Shown here piece after piece: positions 34,901-42,804 of a stretch of DNA of 64,000 bases. Both the position numbers and the translations under genes were made by a program. The notes under the pieces are model-generated. The model saw nothing but the letters and a program-made list of their open reading frames with translations. It ran no database searches and had not been told where the DNA came from. Location of the stretch: NCBI RefSeq assembly GCF_029502005.1, contig NZ_JAMQOT010000004.1:1-64000 (forward strand), given 5' to 3'. The stretch comes from Natrinema salsiterrestre. Its GTDB lineage: Archaea; Halobacteriota; Halobacteria; Halobacteriales; Natrialbaceae. Each line of letters begins with the position of its first letter. Within the stretch, counting starts at the first letter, position 1.

Positions 34901-35800
34901 ATCCACGACGCCGTGGATGCGGTCGTCGACCTCGACGAGCCTCACGAGATGAACTACGTGAAAAAACACGTCGAGGAGGAGCAGGCCGAACTCGAGGCGG
35001 AAGAGGGTCTCGACGAATCAGATGCGCGAAAAGCGGCGAAACATCGCGTCTTCACGACTCGGCCCGGCGGCTACGGTGCCGGGACGAACAAGGCCGTCGA
35101 CGAGGGCAACTGGGACGACCGCGCCGATCTGGCCGAGGTGTACGTCCAGTGGGGCGGCTACGCCATGGGGTCGAGAGGCCGCGTCTCGGACGCCCACGAC
35201 GCGTTCGAACGCCGCCTCTCGAGCGTCGACGCGACGGTCAAGATCGAGGACACGATGGAGCAAGACGAGTTCGACTCCTCGGACTGGTACGCCTTCCACG
35301 GGGGCTTCATCTCCGCCGTGAGCGAGATTTCAGGCGAAGAGCCGGCCTCCTACGTCGGCGACTCCTCGGACCCCGACAACGTCGACGTCTACACGAACGA
35401 GGAGAAGGTCCGCAAGGCGATGCGCTCACGCGTGCTGAATCCGGACTGGCTCGAGTCCATGGAGGACCACGGCTACAAGGGCGCGGGCGACCTCTCGACG
35501 ACGGTCGACGTGACGCTGGGCTGGGACGCGACCACCGGGGTCGTCTCGGACACGCTGTGGGAGGAGGTCGCCGAGAAGTTCGCCTTCGACGAGGATCGAC
35601 AAGACTGGATGCGCGACGTCAATCCGTGGGCGCTCGAGTCCATCACGGACACCCTGCTCGAGGCGATCGAACGGGACCTGTGGGACGCCGACGACGAGAC
35701 GATCGACCGACTGCGCGATCTCAATCTCGAGGTCGAGGGCGACCTCGAGGCGCGGACGACCAACGAGGGCGTCGGCGCGGAGGTGTCGACGGATGACTGA
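31904..35800 (+). CDS. cobN: Cobaltochelatase large subunit CobN
   Basis: 1,298 aa, the usual size of CobN/ChlH proteins. Recognisable segments are VWFYESHWTHENTRYVDAQV, PVLQTVTTMRSRSRYESSD, VHLGTHGSLEWLPGKTVGL (about residue 537, a core chelatase motif), GRNF-type region LLPTARNFYTLDPRKVPAKAA and FTTRPGGYGAGTNKAVDEGN. It binds the corrin or hydrogenobyrinate substrate and inserts cobalt with ATP hydrolysis by the ChlI/ChlD-type partner encoded divergently. cbiC follows through a short bridging frame. An insertion with acidic repeats (about 640-690) looks like halophilic adaptation. Confidence 0.92.
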   Translation: MTTIGIYTATENELGSIGRAATRLEDVELVVRSESDLEDEADVEEFVEELHDAAAAIFWLHGAEDSMPGYDYATGALEEAGVPLIVKATGDAFAFEDTTVSDGHRDLVYDYLEKGGTINVANLCRFLAAEYEGRDLEYDEPTELPTEGVYHPDHPGIEYEDLLETHDPTKPTVAVWFYESHWTHENTRYVDAQVRALEEQGANALPIFCNPATDTDEQEDAEWVTDNWLLDADGNSIVDAVLSSFMFSLSMDERGRSASDEGSGAEDVFLDRLGVPVLQTVTTMRSRSRYESSDTGVMGFELALSVALPEFDGNVITHPISGKERTDDEAGIGSAPKHHFPIEDRIDHATRLAVNWAQLRHTPNEDKQVAVVLHNYPPSDDGIGTAFGLDSPESTVNLLEELDARGYDLGDDMPDSGQSLVEKLTAQLTLEDRWVAPEDVRDLSVDVVSSDTYEEWFSDTDERFQENIVEEWGEVPDRPFAIPGVEFGNVLVTVQPPRGFGMDPSKVYHDSNLQPPHDYFAFYGWLRNSFETDAVVHLGTHGSLEWLPGKTVGLNGESAPDQLIDDIPNVYPYIVNNPGEGTQAKRRSYAAIVDYLTPVMRNAGTYDELSELEELANQYREAGMEDARSDDGEHLEALMREKVEELDLAVELGISGTIDEKADVRGPDEAGSSLAEGDVEGEEVDVDELVERVHEYLTDVKTTQIRLGLHTMSEPPEGERLTEYLVALTRLENPGAPSLRESVAGALGVDYQTMLDSPGEYAEDLGMTYAEAADIVYETSVELIETLAEHDFDIPVSGREADPGDEVNVNLLIVDLETIGDGRAKSGAHNDLREALAYICEEAQPRVQGAEDEIPRTADALSGEYVPPGGSGAPTRGGVDLLPTARNFYTLDPRKVPAKAAWQVGSEVAEGVLERHHSENDEYPEEIGVVAWGTPTVRTRGETIAQVLAMMGVEPQWTDAGRIDDVEPIPLEELDRPRIDVTTRVSGLFRDAFPAAAGVIHDAVDAVVDLDEPHEMNYVKKHVEEEQAELEAEEGLDESDARKAAKHRVFTTRPGGYGAGTNKAVDEGNWDDRADLAEVYVQWGGYAMGSRGRVSDAHDAFERRLSSVDATVKIEDTMEQDEFDSSDWYAFHGGFISAVSEISGEEPASYVGDSSDPDNVDVYTNEEKVRKAMRSRVLNPDWLESMEDHGYKGAGDLSTTVDVTLGWDATTGVVSDTLWEEVAEKFAFDEDRQDWMRDVNPWALESITDTLLEAIERDLWDADDETIDRLRDLNLEVEGDLEARTTNEGVGAEVSTDD

Positions 35801-35864
35801 CGACGAGCACGAACGCGTTCGGCCGACGGACGATATGCGAGCCCCCGCGAGTGATTCCCGATGA
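35793..35864 (+). other. 23-codon bridging frame between cobN and cbiC
   Basis: An ATG inside the last codons of cobN (35793) opens MTDDEHERVRPTDDMR and ends in a TGA at 35862-35864 that overlaps the cbiC ATG (ATGA). Both neighbours are thus joined by overlapping stop/start signals. It could carry ribosomes across the 60-bp gap or be chance in high-GC DNA. Confidence 0.25.
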
Positions 35865-36610
35865 GTGACCAACAGGAGTTCGAGAACGAGTACGCCGATC
35901 TGGGTGCAACGACGCAGAACGCCATGGACATCGCGGAAACGAGCATGGACATCGTCAGGCAGTTCGTGCCCGACGAGACGCTGGCAGATCGGGTCCGGCA
36001 GAAGTCGGTCCACTCGATGGGCGACATCGAGTTTCAGCACTTGATCGAGTTCACCGGGAGCGACGACCTCGGCGACGACGAGGACGCCCCGGTTCGGGCC
36101 GGCGCTCGAGCCGTGCTCGACGAGGCGACCATCGTCACCGACATCACGATGTCGAAGGCCGGCATCACCGGCCGCGGCCACAACTGCGAGAAGCGCAAGG
36201 CGATCGGCAACGGCGCGGAGCTGGCCGAAGAGACGGGAATGACCCGGACCGCGGCCTCGGTGCTGGAGCTCGACAAACAGGGCGTCTACGACGGCGCGAT
36301 CGCGACGATCGGTAACGCGCCGACGGCCGCCTTCGCGCTGGCGGATTGCATCGAAGACGGCACCCGCCCGGCCGCCATCGTCGCGACGCCAGTCGGCTTC
36401 GTCAAGGCCGAGGAGAGCCGCCAGCGCATCCGAGAGATCAGCGAGGCGTACGACGTCCCGGCGATCACGAACGTCGGCCGCCGCGGCGGGAGCGGCCTCG
36501 CCGCGGCCCTGACGAACGAACTGATCCACGTCGCGAAGGACGTCCGGACCGACGAGATCGAACTCGAGCTCGACGCCGAAACGCGGGCCGCGGACGGCCG
36601 GAACCGATGA
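35861..36610 (+). CDS. cbiC: Precorrin-8X methylmutase (cobyrinate synthesis)
   Basis: 249 aa. It has the family motif RVRQKSVHSMGDIEFQHLIEF with the catalytic His (about residue 52), the segment VTDITMSKAGITGRGH and ATPVGFVKAEESRQRI. It moves a methyl group from C11 to C12 of precorrin-8x, or its cobalt form, to give cobyrinate. It ends in an ATGA overlap with cbiE, so the two are translationally coupled, and is in the cobN transcript. The length is a little over the usual 210 because of an N-terminal extension. Confidence 0.92.
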   Translation: MSDQQEFENEYADLGATTQNAMDIAETSMDIVRQFVPDETLADRVRQKSVHSMGDIEFQHLIEFTGSDDLGDDEDAPVRAGARAVLDEATIVTDITMSKAGITGRGHNCEKRKAIGNGAELAEETGMTRTAASVLELDKQGVYDGAIATIGNAPTAAFALADCIEDGTRPAAIVATPVGFVKAEESRQRIREISEAYDVPAITNVGRRGGSGLAAALTNELIHVAKDVRTDEIELELDAETRAADGRNR

Positions 36611-37392
36611 GCGGCGAGTACGACCTCGACGCGGGGCCGGACCCGGCGACGTTCGCGGCGGGAGCGGCGGAGCCGAACATCGACGAAGAGACGGACGACC
36701 CGGTCTACGCCGTCGGCGTCGGCCCGGGGAATCCGGAATATCTCACCCCGCGAGGCGAGCGGGCGATCCGCGAAGCCGACGTCGTCGTCGGGTTCACGAC
36801 CGTCGTGGAGTTCGTCGAAGATCGGACCGACGCCGACCTGCTGACCTGCGGCTACAAAGACGAGGCCGAGGCCCTCAAAGAGTTCGGCGAGCGCGTCGCC
36901 GCCGGCGAGTCGGGGACGGCGGTCGCGATGGGCGATCCGAACCACTCGGGCTATCAGTTCGTCGGGAAGGTCCAAGACACCGTCGAACGCCACGATTCCG
37001 ACATTCCGGTTCGCGTCGTTCCCGGCATCTCCTCGCTCCAGATGGCGGCGAGCCGCGCTCGAACGCCGATGGAGGACACCGAGTTCGTCACCCTCCACAA
37101 GAGCGGCGACCTCGAGTCCGACATGGACCGCCTCGCCACCGCGGTGGACGACCGCCACCTGCTGGTCCTCCCGCGACCGTACGATCGGATGCCCGGCGAC
37201 ATCGCGGCGTTCTTGCTCGAGGCGGGTGCCGATCCCGACCTCGAGGCGCTTGTGCTCGAGAAACTCACCCACGACGACGAGCAGATTCATCGGTTCACGC
37301 TCGCGGAACTGGCGGAGCACGCCGGCGGACGCGGGAAAGAGGACACGCCGTTCTCGGATTTGGTGGTGCTCACGGTGCGACAACCGGTGTAG
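36607..37392 (+). CDS. cbiE: Cobalt-precorrin-7 C5-methyltransferase (CbiE)
   Basis: 261 aa. An acidic N-terminal extension (about 1-38) precedes a SAM-dependent tetrapyrrole methylase domain with PVYAVGVGPGNPEYLTPRGE, AMGDPNHSGYQFVGKV and VRVVPGISSLQMAASR. The Glu-rich C-terminal half contains LVLEKLTHDDEQIHRFTLAEL. In anaerobic-type corrin synthesis CbiE methylates C5 and works with CbiT (C15 methylation and decarboxylation), which lies separately at 40358. Start chosen at the ATG overlapping the cbiC stop. CbiE ends the cobN-cbiC-cbiE unit. Confidence 0.9.
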   Translation: MSGEYDLDAGPDPATFAAGAAEPNIDEETDDPVYAVGVGPGNPEYLTPRGERAIREADVVVGFTTVVEFVEDRTDADLLTCGYKDEAEALKEFGERVAAGESGTAVAMGDPNHSGYQFVGKVQDTVERHDSDIPVRVVPGISSLQMAASRARTPMEDTEFVTLHKSGDLESDMDRLATAVDDRHLLVLPRPYDRMPGDIAAFLLEAGADPDLEALVLEKLTHDDEQIHRFTLAELAEHAGGRGKEDTPFSDLVVLTVRQPV

Positions 37393-37490
37393 TGGTCACT
37401 GCGACAACCGGTGAGCGGTCACGGTTGTATCGCGGTTCTCCCGCCACGGTTCGAGACGACGGGCCCGGTTCTCGAGCGCCGGGGCGGTCG

Positions 37491-37715
37491 TCAGTCTTCT
37501 TCCCAGTAGTACAGTTCCTCCCGCGGTGCGGCGCATCCGGGACACGCCTCCGGCAACTCCTCCTCGAACCGTCCCATCTCGCCGCACGACCGACAGCGCC
37601 ACATGGTGCACCCGCGGCATTCGGGCTCCCGGGCCTCGCCGATCGGGATTTTGGTCTCGTTCTTGTTGCGCAGTTCGTCCGCGACCGACGGGTGGTCAGT
37701 TTCGGCCCTCATCAC
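37491..37715 (-). CDS. Small zinc-ribbon (rubredoxin-like) protein
   Basis: 74 aa. Cysteine pairs: ECRGCTMWRCRSCGEMGRFE and ACPGCAAPREELYYWEED. The spacing CxxC ... CPGC with a following Tyr-Tyr-Trp resembles rubredoxin-like zinc ribbons of haloarchaea. It may be structural or act in electron transfer; the metal is not determinable. It lies convergent with cbiE but is not obviously linked to it. The start could also be the second Met. Confidence 0.65.
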   Translation of the reverse strand: MMRAETDHPSVADELRNKNETKIPIGEAREPECRGCTMWRCRSCGEMGRFEEELPEACPGCAAPREELYYWEED

Positions 37716-37831
37716 GGTCGTTCCTACGGCCTATGTCGTGTTAAAACACACCGTGGTAGGGGCGAGTATCGATCGAGGCCGCTCAGCCGAGACGGTTCCG
37801 ACGGCGTCGGAAAACTGATCCCGAACGGTCG

Positions 37832-37999
37832 CTACTCGTCGCCTTCGTACTCGCGCAGCACCGACGACACGGTGTTCGACACTTCCTCGAGCGCGACGGC
37901 GTTGGTCTTCCTGAGGTCGTCGTCGTCCTGTGCCTGGCCCAAGTGTTTGAGCGCCTCCCGGAGGTGCCGTTCGGTGTCGGACCCGGTTTCGTCGGTCAT
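37832..37999 (-). CDS. Small hypothetical helical protein
   Basis: 55 aa from an ATG at 37997-37999: DETGSDTERHLREALKHLGQ then AVALEEVSNTVSSVLREYEG. Two amphipathic helices, soluble. It is in the same orientation as, and downstream of, the DUF1802 gene (59 bp). Longer reading through to 38647 is Arg-rich nonsense. Haloarchaeal short proteins of this type are widespread; the role is unknown. Confidence 0.5.
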   Translation of the reverse strand: MTDETGSDTERHLREALKHLGQAQDDDDLRKTNAVALEEVSNTVSSVLREYEGDE

Positions 38000-38058
38000 G
38001 GTTCGAGCGACGGGTCGTAACCGACTCGAGCGGTTAAGTTCGTCGGTGGGTCGAACCC

Positions 38059-38619
38059 TCACTCGAGGGCGTCTCGAACCGCCGCCCGGCGTTCCGCGAA
38101 GGCCGCGTCGTCCAATACGGGCGTCGCCGACGCGAGATCGACCGTCGTGTCGCCTTCCAGTTCGATCCAGGCGCGACAGCCCCGGTAGCTGCCCCGCTCC
38201 TCGATGAGCCGCGGCGACTCGAGTTCCCGGACCCGGAGCAACAGCACCCGCAGGTCGTCGTCCGGATCGTGCTTGTCGCGCAGTCCGTCCGGGGTGTAAA
38301 CGTAGTGGCGAGCGAGGGCCTGGATGTCGTTGCTCGAGACGGTATACTCCTCGCGAACCTCGGCGACGGCGCGAATCGGTACTCCGTCCTCGGGTTTGGC
38401 GCTCGCCCGGTGGTAATAGTCCTCGTACCGGGGCTGGTACCGATCCGGTTCCTGATGGGTGTAGGCCGGATACAGAACGAACCGGTCGTCGATCGTCCCC
38501 GGATCGAGCGTGGGGTGACGCACGAGCACCGTCTGGGTACCGTCGATCAGTGCGTTGACCACGCCGGCGCGCTCTTTTAGCGCGGGGATCGCGGTCCTCG
38601 CGGATTCGGCGTTGCTCAT
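38059..38619 (-). CDS. DUF1802 family protein
   Basis: 186 aa, close to the family's usual length. Visible landmarks are ALKERAGVVNALIDGTQTVL, VRHPTLDPGTIDDRFVLYPA, ALARHYVYTPDGL and the C-terminal YRGCRAWIELEGD. DUF1802 proteins are uncharacterised but widespread in archaea and cyanobacteria. It diverges from cbiA (190 bp), which gives no functional hint. Confidence 0.75.
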   Translation of the reverse strand: MSNAESARTAIPALKERAGVVNALIDGTQTVLVRHPTLDPGTIDDRFVLYPAYTHQEPDRYQPRYEDYYHRASAKPEDGVPIRAVAEVREEYTVSSNDIQALARHYVYTPDGLRDKHDPDDDLRVLLLRVRELESPRLIEERGSYRGCRAWIELEGDTTVDLASATPVLDDAAFAERRAAVRDALE

Positions 38620-38732
38620 ATTTCGAGCGAACGCGGGACAGCGTCAATTGGGTTTCGACTGATCACCCGCCGAGAGAAGCGATCGATATCGGCGGCACCG
38701 ACGGATTCAAGTCGAGTTGTACTAACTCAAAT

Positions 38733-38813
38733 ATGATGATGGTAGACGTCACGGCTATCGAGTACGAACGGACTGCTGGGACGCCCGATCGGCCGACGGA
38801 GCGAGGACGATGA
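38733..38813 (+). other. 26-codon leader-like frame overlapping the cbiA start
   Basis: Three consecutive ATG codons at 38733-38741 open MMMVDVTAIEYERTAGTPDR and the frame stops at TGA 38811-38813, overlapping the cbiA ATG as ATGA. The upstream TACTAACTCAAATATG is AT-rich and could be its promoter, so this frame could be the start of the cbiA transcript. It may control cbiA translation or be incidental. Confidence 0.3.
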
Positions 38814-40117
38814 AGGGGGTCGTTCTCGGCGGCGTCAGCTCCGGCGTCGGGAAAACGGTCGCGACGCTGTCGATCGTTCAGGCGCTCGAGGACGCCGGCC
38901 ACGAGGTCCAGCCCGCCAAGGCGGGTCCGGACTTCATCGATCCGAGCCATCACGAGGCGATCGCGGGACGGCCCTCTCGCACGCTCGATAGCTGGCTCGA
39001 GGGCGAGGAGGGGCTCCGCCGGAACTACCGGCGCGGCGAGGGCGACGTCTGCGTCGTCGAGGGCGTGATGGGGCTCTACGACGGGGACGGCTCGAGCACC
39101 GCCATGGTCGCGGAGACCCTCGACCTTCCCGTCGTCCTCGTAGTCGACGCGAAAGCCGGGATGGAAAGCGTCGCGGCGACCGCGCTCGGATTCCGCGAAT
39201 ACGCCGACACCATCGGGCGCGATATCGAGGTCGCCGGGGTCATCGCGCAGCGCGCCCACGGCGGCCGCCACGAGCAGGGAATCCGAGACGCCCTGCCGGA
39301 CGATCTCGAGTATTTCGGTCGAATCCCACCGAACGACGACCTCGAGATCCCGGATCGGCACCTCGGCCTCGAGATGGGCGCGGAGGCGGCCCTGCCGAAA
39401 GAAGCGCTGCGGCAAGCGGCCGAATCGCTCGAGGCCGATCGGCTGGCTGCAGTCGCGAGCGAACCGCCCGCCCCCGAAACGCCGGTCGAGTCCGCGGAGC
39501 CCGTCGAGGCCACGATCGCCGTCGCCAGCGATGCCGCGTTCTGTTTCCGGTATCCGGCGACGATCGAGCGGTTCCGCGACCGGGCCGAACTGGTCACGTT
39601 CTCACCTGTCGCGGGCGACGGCGTTCCGGACGCCGACGGCGTCTATCTGCCCGGCGGCTACCCCGAACTCCACGCCGAGGAACTCGAGTCGTCGGGAACG
39701 CTCGGCGAACTCGGCCGACTCGCCAGCGACGGACTACCGGTGCTCGGCGAGTGCGGCGGCCTGATGGCCATGAGTCAGTCGCTGACGACCGCCGAGGGCG
39801 ACCGCAGCGAGATGGCCGGGATTCTCCCCGCCGACGTCACGATGCACGACCGGTATCAGTCGCTCGATCACGTCGAACTCGAGGCCACCGAGGGAACGCT
39901 GACCGCCGACACCGGGGAGACGATCCGCGGTCACGAGTTCCACTACTCGAGCGCCGACGTCGACGCCGACGCCCGCTTCGCCTTCGAGACGGTCCGGGGC
40001 GACGGCATCGACGGGGAGCACGACGGGCTCACCGAGTACGAGTCGCTGGGGACGTACGTCCACGTTCACGCGGAAAGCGGGGCGTTTGATCGGTTCCTCG
40101 AGTCGCTCGCCAACTGA
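38810..40117 (+). CDS. cbiA: Cobyrinate a,c-diamide synthase
   Basis: 435 aa. The N-terminal dethiobiotin-synthetase-like ATPase has GGVSSGVGKTVATLSI (P-loop), PAKAGPDFIDPSHHEAIAG and VVEGVMGLYDGDGSS. The C-terminal glutamine amidotransferase has GGYPELHAEEL, the nucleophile region LGECGGLMAMSQSL (Cys about residue 316) and a late His in RGHEFHYSS. It amidates the a and c side chains of cobyrinate using Gln and ATP, the step after ring completion and cobalt insertion. It has its own promoter region, with the 26-codon frame in front. Confidence 0.92.
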   Translation: MKGVVLGGVSSGVGKTVATLSIVQALEDAGHEVQPAKAGPDFIDPSHHEAIAGRPSRTLDSWLEGEEGLRRNYRRGEGDVCVVEGVMGLYDGDGSSTAMVAETLDLPVVLVVDAKAGMESVAATALGFREYADTIGRDIEVAGVIAQRAHGGRHEQGIRDALPDDLEYFGRIPPNDDLEIPDRHLGLEMGAEAALPKEALRQAAESLEADRLAAVASEPPAPETPVESAEPVEATIAVASDAAFCFRYPATIERFRDRAELVTFSPVAGDGVPDADGVYLPGGYPELHAEELESSGTLGELGRLASDGLPVLGECGGLMAMSQSLTTAEGDRSEMAGILPADVTMHDRYQSLDHVELEATEGTLTADTGETIRGHEFHYSSADVDADARFAFETVRGDGIDGEHDGLTEYESLGTYVHVHAESGAFDRFLESLAN

Positions 40118-40319
40118 GCGTGGTCGTCGGCTGCTTGTACGGCGACCACAAACGGTTCTGGTTATAAATCGGGCATTCCATCGCACTGTAACGCCGTATG
40201 CGGCACAGTAGTTCGAAAGATGGGAGGTCGATTCGAACGAAATAGACAGTCCGCTCGGGTTCGACAACTCGCGTTGTCCTACTCCAACTCTACATGGGCA
40301 ATCGCAGTTGTTCTACACC
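40118..40319. other. Intergenic region before the main cbi operon
   Basis: About 200 bp with no supported frame. It is AT-richer than the genes and carries the likely promoter and control elements of the operon starting at cbiT. No cobalamin riboswitch consensus is recognisable, as expected for haloarchaea, where such riboswitches are not generally known. Confidence 0.35.
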
Positions 40320-40333
40320 AAACAAAATTGTTT
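40320..40333 (+). promoter_or_regulatory. AT-rich palindrome at the cbiT promoter
   Basis: AAACAA, AA, TTGTTT is a perfect 6-bp inverted repeat with a 2-bp centre, 25-38 bp before the cbiT ATG. The position fits an archaeal TATA box for a leaderless transcript (AATTGTTTTA), so a protein bound to the palindrome would block or recruit the machinery. It is the best operator candidate for the operon. Confidence 0.45.
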
Positions 40334-40357
40334 TAGGGCCGGACTCTGTTCCAACGG

Positions 40358-40975
40358 ATGATGCCACCCATCGCGCTTCCACACGATGCGAAGGCCGGAC
40401 CGACCAAGTCGGAGGTCCGCGCCGTCGTCCACTCGAAACTCGCGCTCGAGCCGGACGACCACTTCGCGGAGGTCGGTTCCTGTACGGGAGCCATCACGAT
40501 CGAAGCCGCACAGCGGGCCGGGCGGGTGACCGCCCTCGAGCGGAAGGCCGAACGGCTCGAGACGACGGAAAAGAACCTCGCTGCAAACGAGGAGTCGGTC
40601 CGCGCCGACGTCGAACTCCGGAACGCGGAAGCGCCCGAGGGACTGCCCGACGACGCCGACGCGCTCTTTCTCGGCGGAAGCCGGAACTTCGAGGACGTGC
40701 TGGACCACGCCGTCGAGACCGAAATCGACCGCGTGATCATGAACGTCTCGCGGCTCGAGGTCGCCGGCAAGGCGACTGAGGCCTTCCGCGAGCGGGACCT
40801 GCTCGAGGAGGTCGTCCAGTTCCAGGTGAGCCACGGCTACGAGCTCGCCGGGGCGACGAGTTTCAATTCGGATAACCCGGTGTACATGCTGGTCGGGAGC
40901 GCGACGCCCGACGAGGAGACCGAGGGAGACGACGGCGAGAAAGTGGCCGCCGATGGAGGTAGTCCCCGTCAATGA
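40358..40975 (+). CDS. cbiT: Cobalt-precorrin-6B C15-methyltransferase/decarboxylase (CbiT)
   Basis: 205 aa. A Rossmann-type SAM methyltransferase with the motif I FAEVGSCTGAITIEAAQRAG, an acidic SAM loop in VTALERKAERLETTEKN, and DDADALFLGGSRNFEDVL. The start is the first of two adjacent ATGs (MMPPIALPHDAKAGPTKSEV), with the family's GPTKSEVR N-terminus. It methylates C15 and decarboxylates C12 acetate, partnering CbiE. It heads the longest operon of the locus and overlaps cbiL by ATGA. Confidence 0.9.
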   Translation: MMPPIALPHDAKAGPTKSEVRAVVHSKLALEPDDHFAEVGSCTGAITIEAAQRAGRVTALERKAERLETTEKNLAANEESVRADVELRNAEAPEGLPDDADALFLGGSRNFEDVLDHAVETEIDRVIMNVSRLEVAGKATEAFRERDLLEEVVQFQVSHGYELAGATSFNSDNPVYMLVGSATPDEETEGDDGEKVAADGGSPRQ

Positions 40976-41784
40976 CGCTGTACGGCGTGGGGCTCGGCCC
41001 CGGCGAGGCCGACCTCGTCACGGTTCGCGGGAAGGAAGTCCTCGAGGAGTGCGACGTGGTCTACTCGCCGGGCCGCCTCTCCCGGACGGTCGCGCTGAAA
41101 CACGTCGACGAGTCGAAGATCGGGGATCTCGACTTCCCGATGACGAAAGACGAGGAGAAGCTGCGAGCGGCGTGGAAGGAGGCCGCGGCGGAGATCGCCC
41201 CGAACGCCCGCGATGGCGACGTCGCCTTCGTCACGCTGGGCGATCCGAACGTCTACTCGACGTTCGGCCACCTGCGACGGACGATCGACGCCTTCCACCC
41301 GGACGTCGAGTTGGAGATCGTCCCCGGCGTGAGCGCGGTGACGGCCTTCGCGACCGCGATGGGGGTCGAGATCGAAGCCGGCGCGGGGCTCTCCTTGCGG
41401 GAGGCCGCCAGCGGACACAGCCCGACCGGCCCGGATCGGATGATCCTGTTCAAAGTCACCGACGCGCCGGCGACCCACGAGGGCCTCGTCGAGGCCGGCT
41501 ACGACGTGACCTACGGCCGCCGGCTGTTCATGGAACAGGGCGAGACGATCGTCACCGACGACCCCGAGGAGATCGACGAGCGGGACTACTACACGCTCGC
41601 GTACGCCGAGAAGGAAGACCTCGAGGTCGAGCAGGCGACCGCCGCGTTCCAGACGGACGACTCGGACACCTCGAGTGAGGACGACTCGACGGCGAACGGC
41701 GAGCCGGTGACCGACGGAGGCAGGCTGGTCGACCTCGAGCGAGCCGAGGGCTGCGAGGGCGGCGATTACGGAGGACACCGATGA
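40972..41784 (+). CDS. cbiL: Precorrin-2 C20-methyltransferase (CbiL)
   Basis: 270 aa. A tetrapyrrole methylase fold with YGVGLGPGEADLVTVRGKEV, FVTLGDPNVYSTFGHLRR, EIVPGVSAVTAFATAMG and the product-side GHSPTGPDRMILFKVTDAP. CbiL adds the methyl at C20 of (cobalt-)precorrin-2. The last 50 residues are an acidic disordered extension (DDSDTSSEDDSTANGEPVTDGG) not in shorter homologues. The start overlaps the cbiT stop and the stop overlaps cbiF (ATGA), so a coupled run of genes is translated. Confidence 0.9.
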   Translation: MTLYGVGLGPGEADLVTVRGKEVLEECDVVYSPGRLSRTVALKHVDESKIGDLDFPMTKDEEKLRAAWKEAAAEIAPNARDGDVAFVTLGDPNVYSTFGHLRRTIDAFHPDVELEIVPGVSAVTAFATAMGVEIEAGAGLSLREAASGHSPTGPDRMILFKVTDAPATHEGLVEAGYDVTYGRRLFMEQGETIVTDDPEEIDERDYYTLAYAEKEDLEVEQATAAFQTDDSDTSSEDDSTANGEPVTDGGRLVDLERAEGCEGGDYGGHR

Positions 41785-42680
41785 CTGACGAGGATACACC
41801 CAACGACCCGCAGGACGCGATCGACTCCCAGGGCGAAGCACGCCGCGAGGAACTGGACGACCGGATCTTCGAGCACAGCGCCGGCGACGAACAGGAGGGG
41901 ATTCCCTTCGTCGGCGCCGGCCCCGGCAACCCGCGCCTGCTGACCGTCGCGGGGAAGGAACTGCTCGAGGAGGCCGACCTCGTCGTTCACGCGGGGTCGC
42001 TGGTCAACAGCGAACTGCTGGACGAGTACTGCGCCCACGCCGAGTTAGTGAATTCCGTGGGGAAGGACCTCGAAGAACTGATCCCGCTGATGCGGGACGC
42101 CTACGAGGACGGCGACGACGTCGTCCGCCTGCACAGCGGCGATCCGGCCATCTACGGCGCGGCGCTCGAGCAGATGGACGCGCTGGAACACGAGGGGGTA
42201 CCGACCCACTTCGTGCCCGGCGTCACGTCGGCCTTCGCGGCCAGCGCAACGCTACGGACCCAGCTGACGCTCAACGAGGTCTCGAACCACGTCGCCTTCA
42301 CCCGGCCACAGGGCAAGACGCTCACGCCGGAGGAGGACCACATCTCCGACTTCGTGGAGATGGGCGACGTGACGACCTGCATCTACCTCGGCACGCACGC
42401 GGTTCGGGACACGATGGATCGGTTGCTCGAGGACGATCACGACCCCGAGACGCCGGTCGCGGTGATCTACCACGCCTCGTGGCCGGACGAGGACGTGATC
42501 ATCGGCTCGATCGGTGATATCGCGGATAAAGTGGAGGAAGCCGGATACCGGGCGTCGGCGCTGGTCGTCATCGGTGACGCCGTGACCGGCGCGGGCTACG
42601 AGCGCTCGTTCCTCTACGGCGACTGGGCCAATCGAGGATCGTCGGGGGAGTCAGGCGAGACGGAGGCGAGTGATGACTGA
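41781..42680 (+). CDS. cbiF: Cobalt-precorrin-4 C11-methyltransferase (CbiF)
   Basis: 299 aa. An acidic N-terminal extension (about 1-38) then IPFVGAGPGNPRLLTVAGKE, VRLHSGDPAIYGAALEQMDA, FVPGVTSAFAASATLRTQLT, and the CbiF-specific HVAFTRPQGKTLTPEEDHI and TCIYLGTHAVRDTMDRLL. It adds the methyl at C11 of cobalt-precorrin-4. The gene overlaps cbiL and ends 120 bp before cbiG, a gap spanned by a short bridging frame. Confidence 0.92.
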   Translation: MTDEDTPNDPQDAIDSQGEARREELDDRIFEHSAGDEQEGIPFVGAGPGNPRLLTVAGKELLEEADLVVHAGSLVNSELLDEYCAHAELVNSVGKDLEELIPLMRDAYEDGDDVVRLHSGDPAIYGAALEQMDALEHEGVPTHFVPGVTSAFAASATLRTQLTLNEVSNHVAFTRPQGKTLTPEEDHISDFVEMGDVTTCIYLGTHAVRDTMDRLLEDDHDPETPVAVIYHASWPDEDVIIGSIGDIADKVEEAGYRASALVVIGDAVTGAGYERSFLYGDWANRGSSGESGETEASDD

Positions 42681-42804
42681 GATGGCTCGGAGCCACTACC
42701 GCGGACACGATGAAAGCCCCCAGCCCCTTTCAGTCCCACCCGAACGGTGGATTGGACGGGGTCGTGGAACGGATAATTTCGATTCGATTGAGGTTACACA
42801 ATGA
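42673..42804 (+). other. 43-codon bridging frame between cbiF and cbiG
   Basis: An ATG at 42673 within the last codons of cbiF opens MTEMARSHYRGHDESPQPL and stays open to a TGA at 42802-42804 overlapping the cbiG ATG (ATGA). Within it, GGATAATTTCGATTCG about 30 bp before cbiG could be a secondary promoter. No protein family is recognised; it may be a translation bridge. Confidence 0.25.

Noticed and set aside
31877-34969. Long minus-strand frame of 1,030 codons opposite cobN
   Set aside because: A typical antisense shadow in high-GC DNA (His/Arg/Val-rich, no family). The plus strand is clearly cobN. The same applies to the long minus frames at 43763-45778, 45900-47987 and 55689-59552.
40118-40357. 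Cobalamin riboswitch upstream of cbiT
   Set aside because: No recognisable B12-box or long structured leader; the promoter appears to be about 25 bp from the start codon, leaving no room for a riboswitch.
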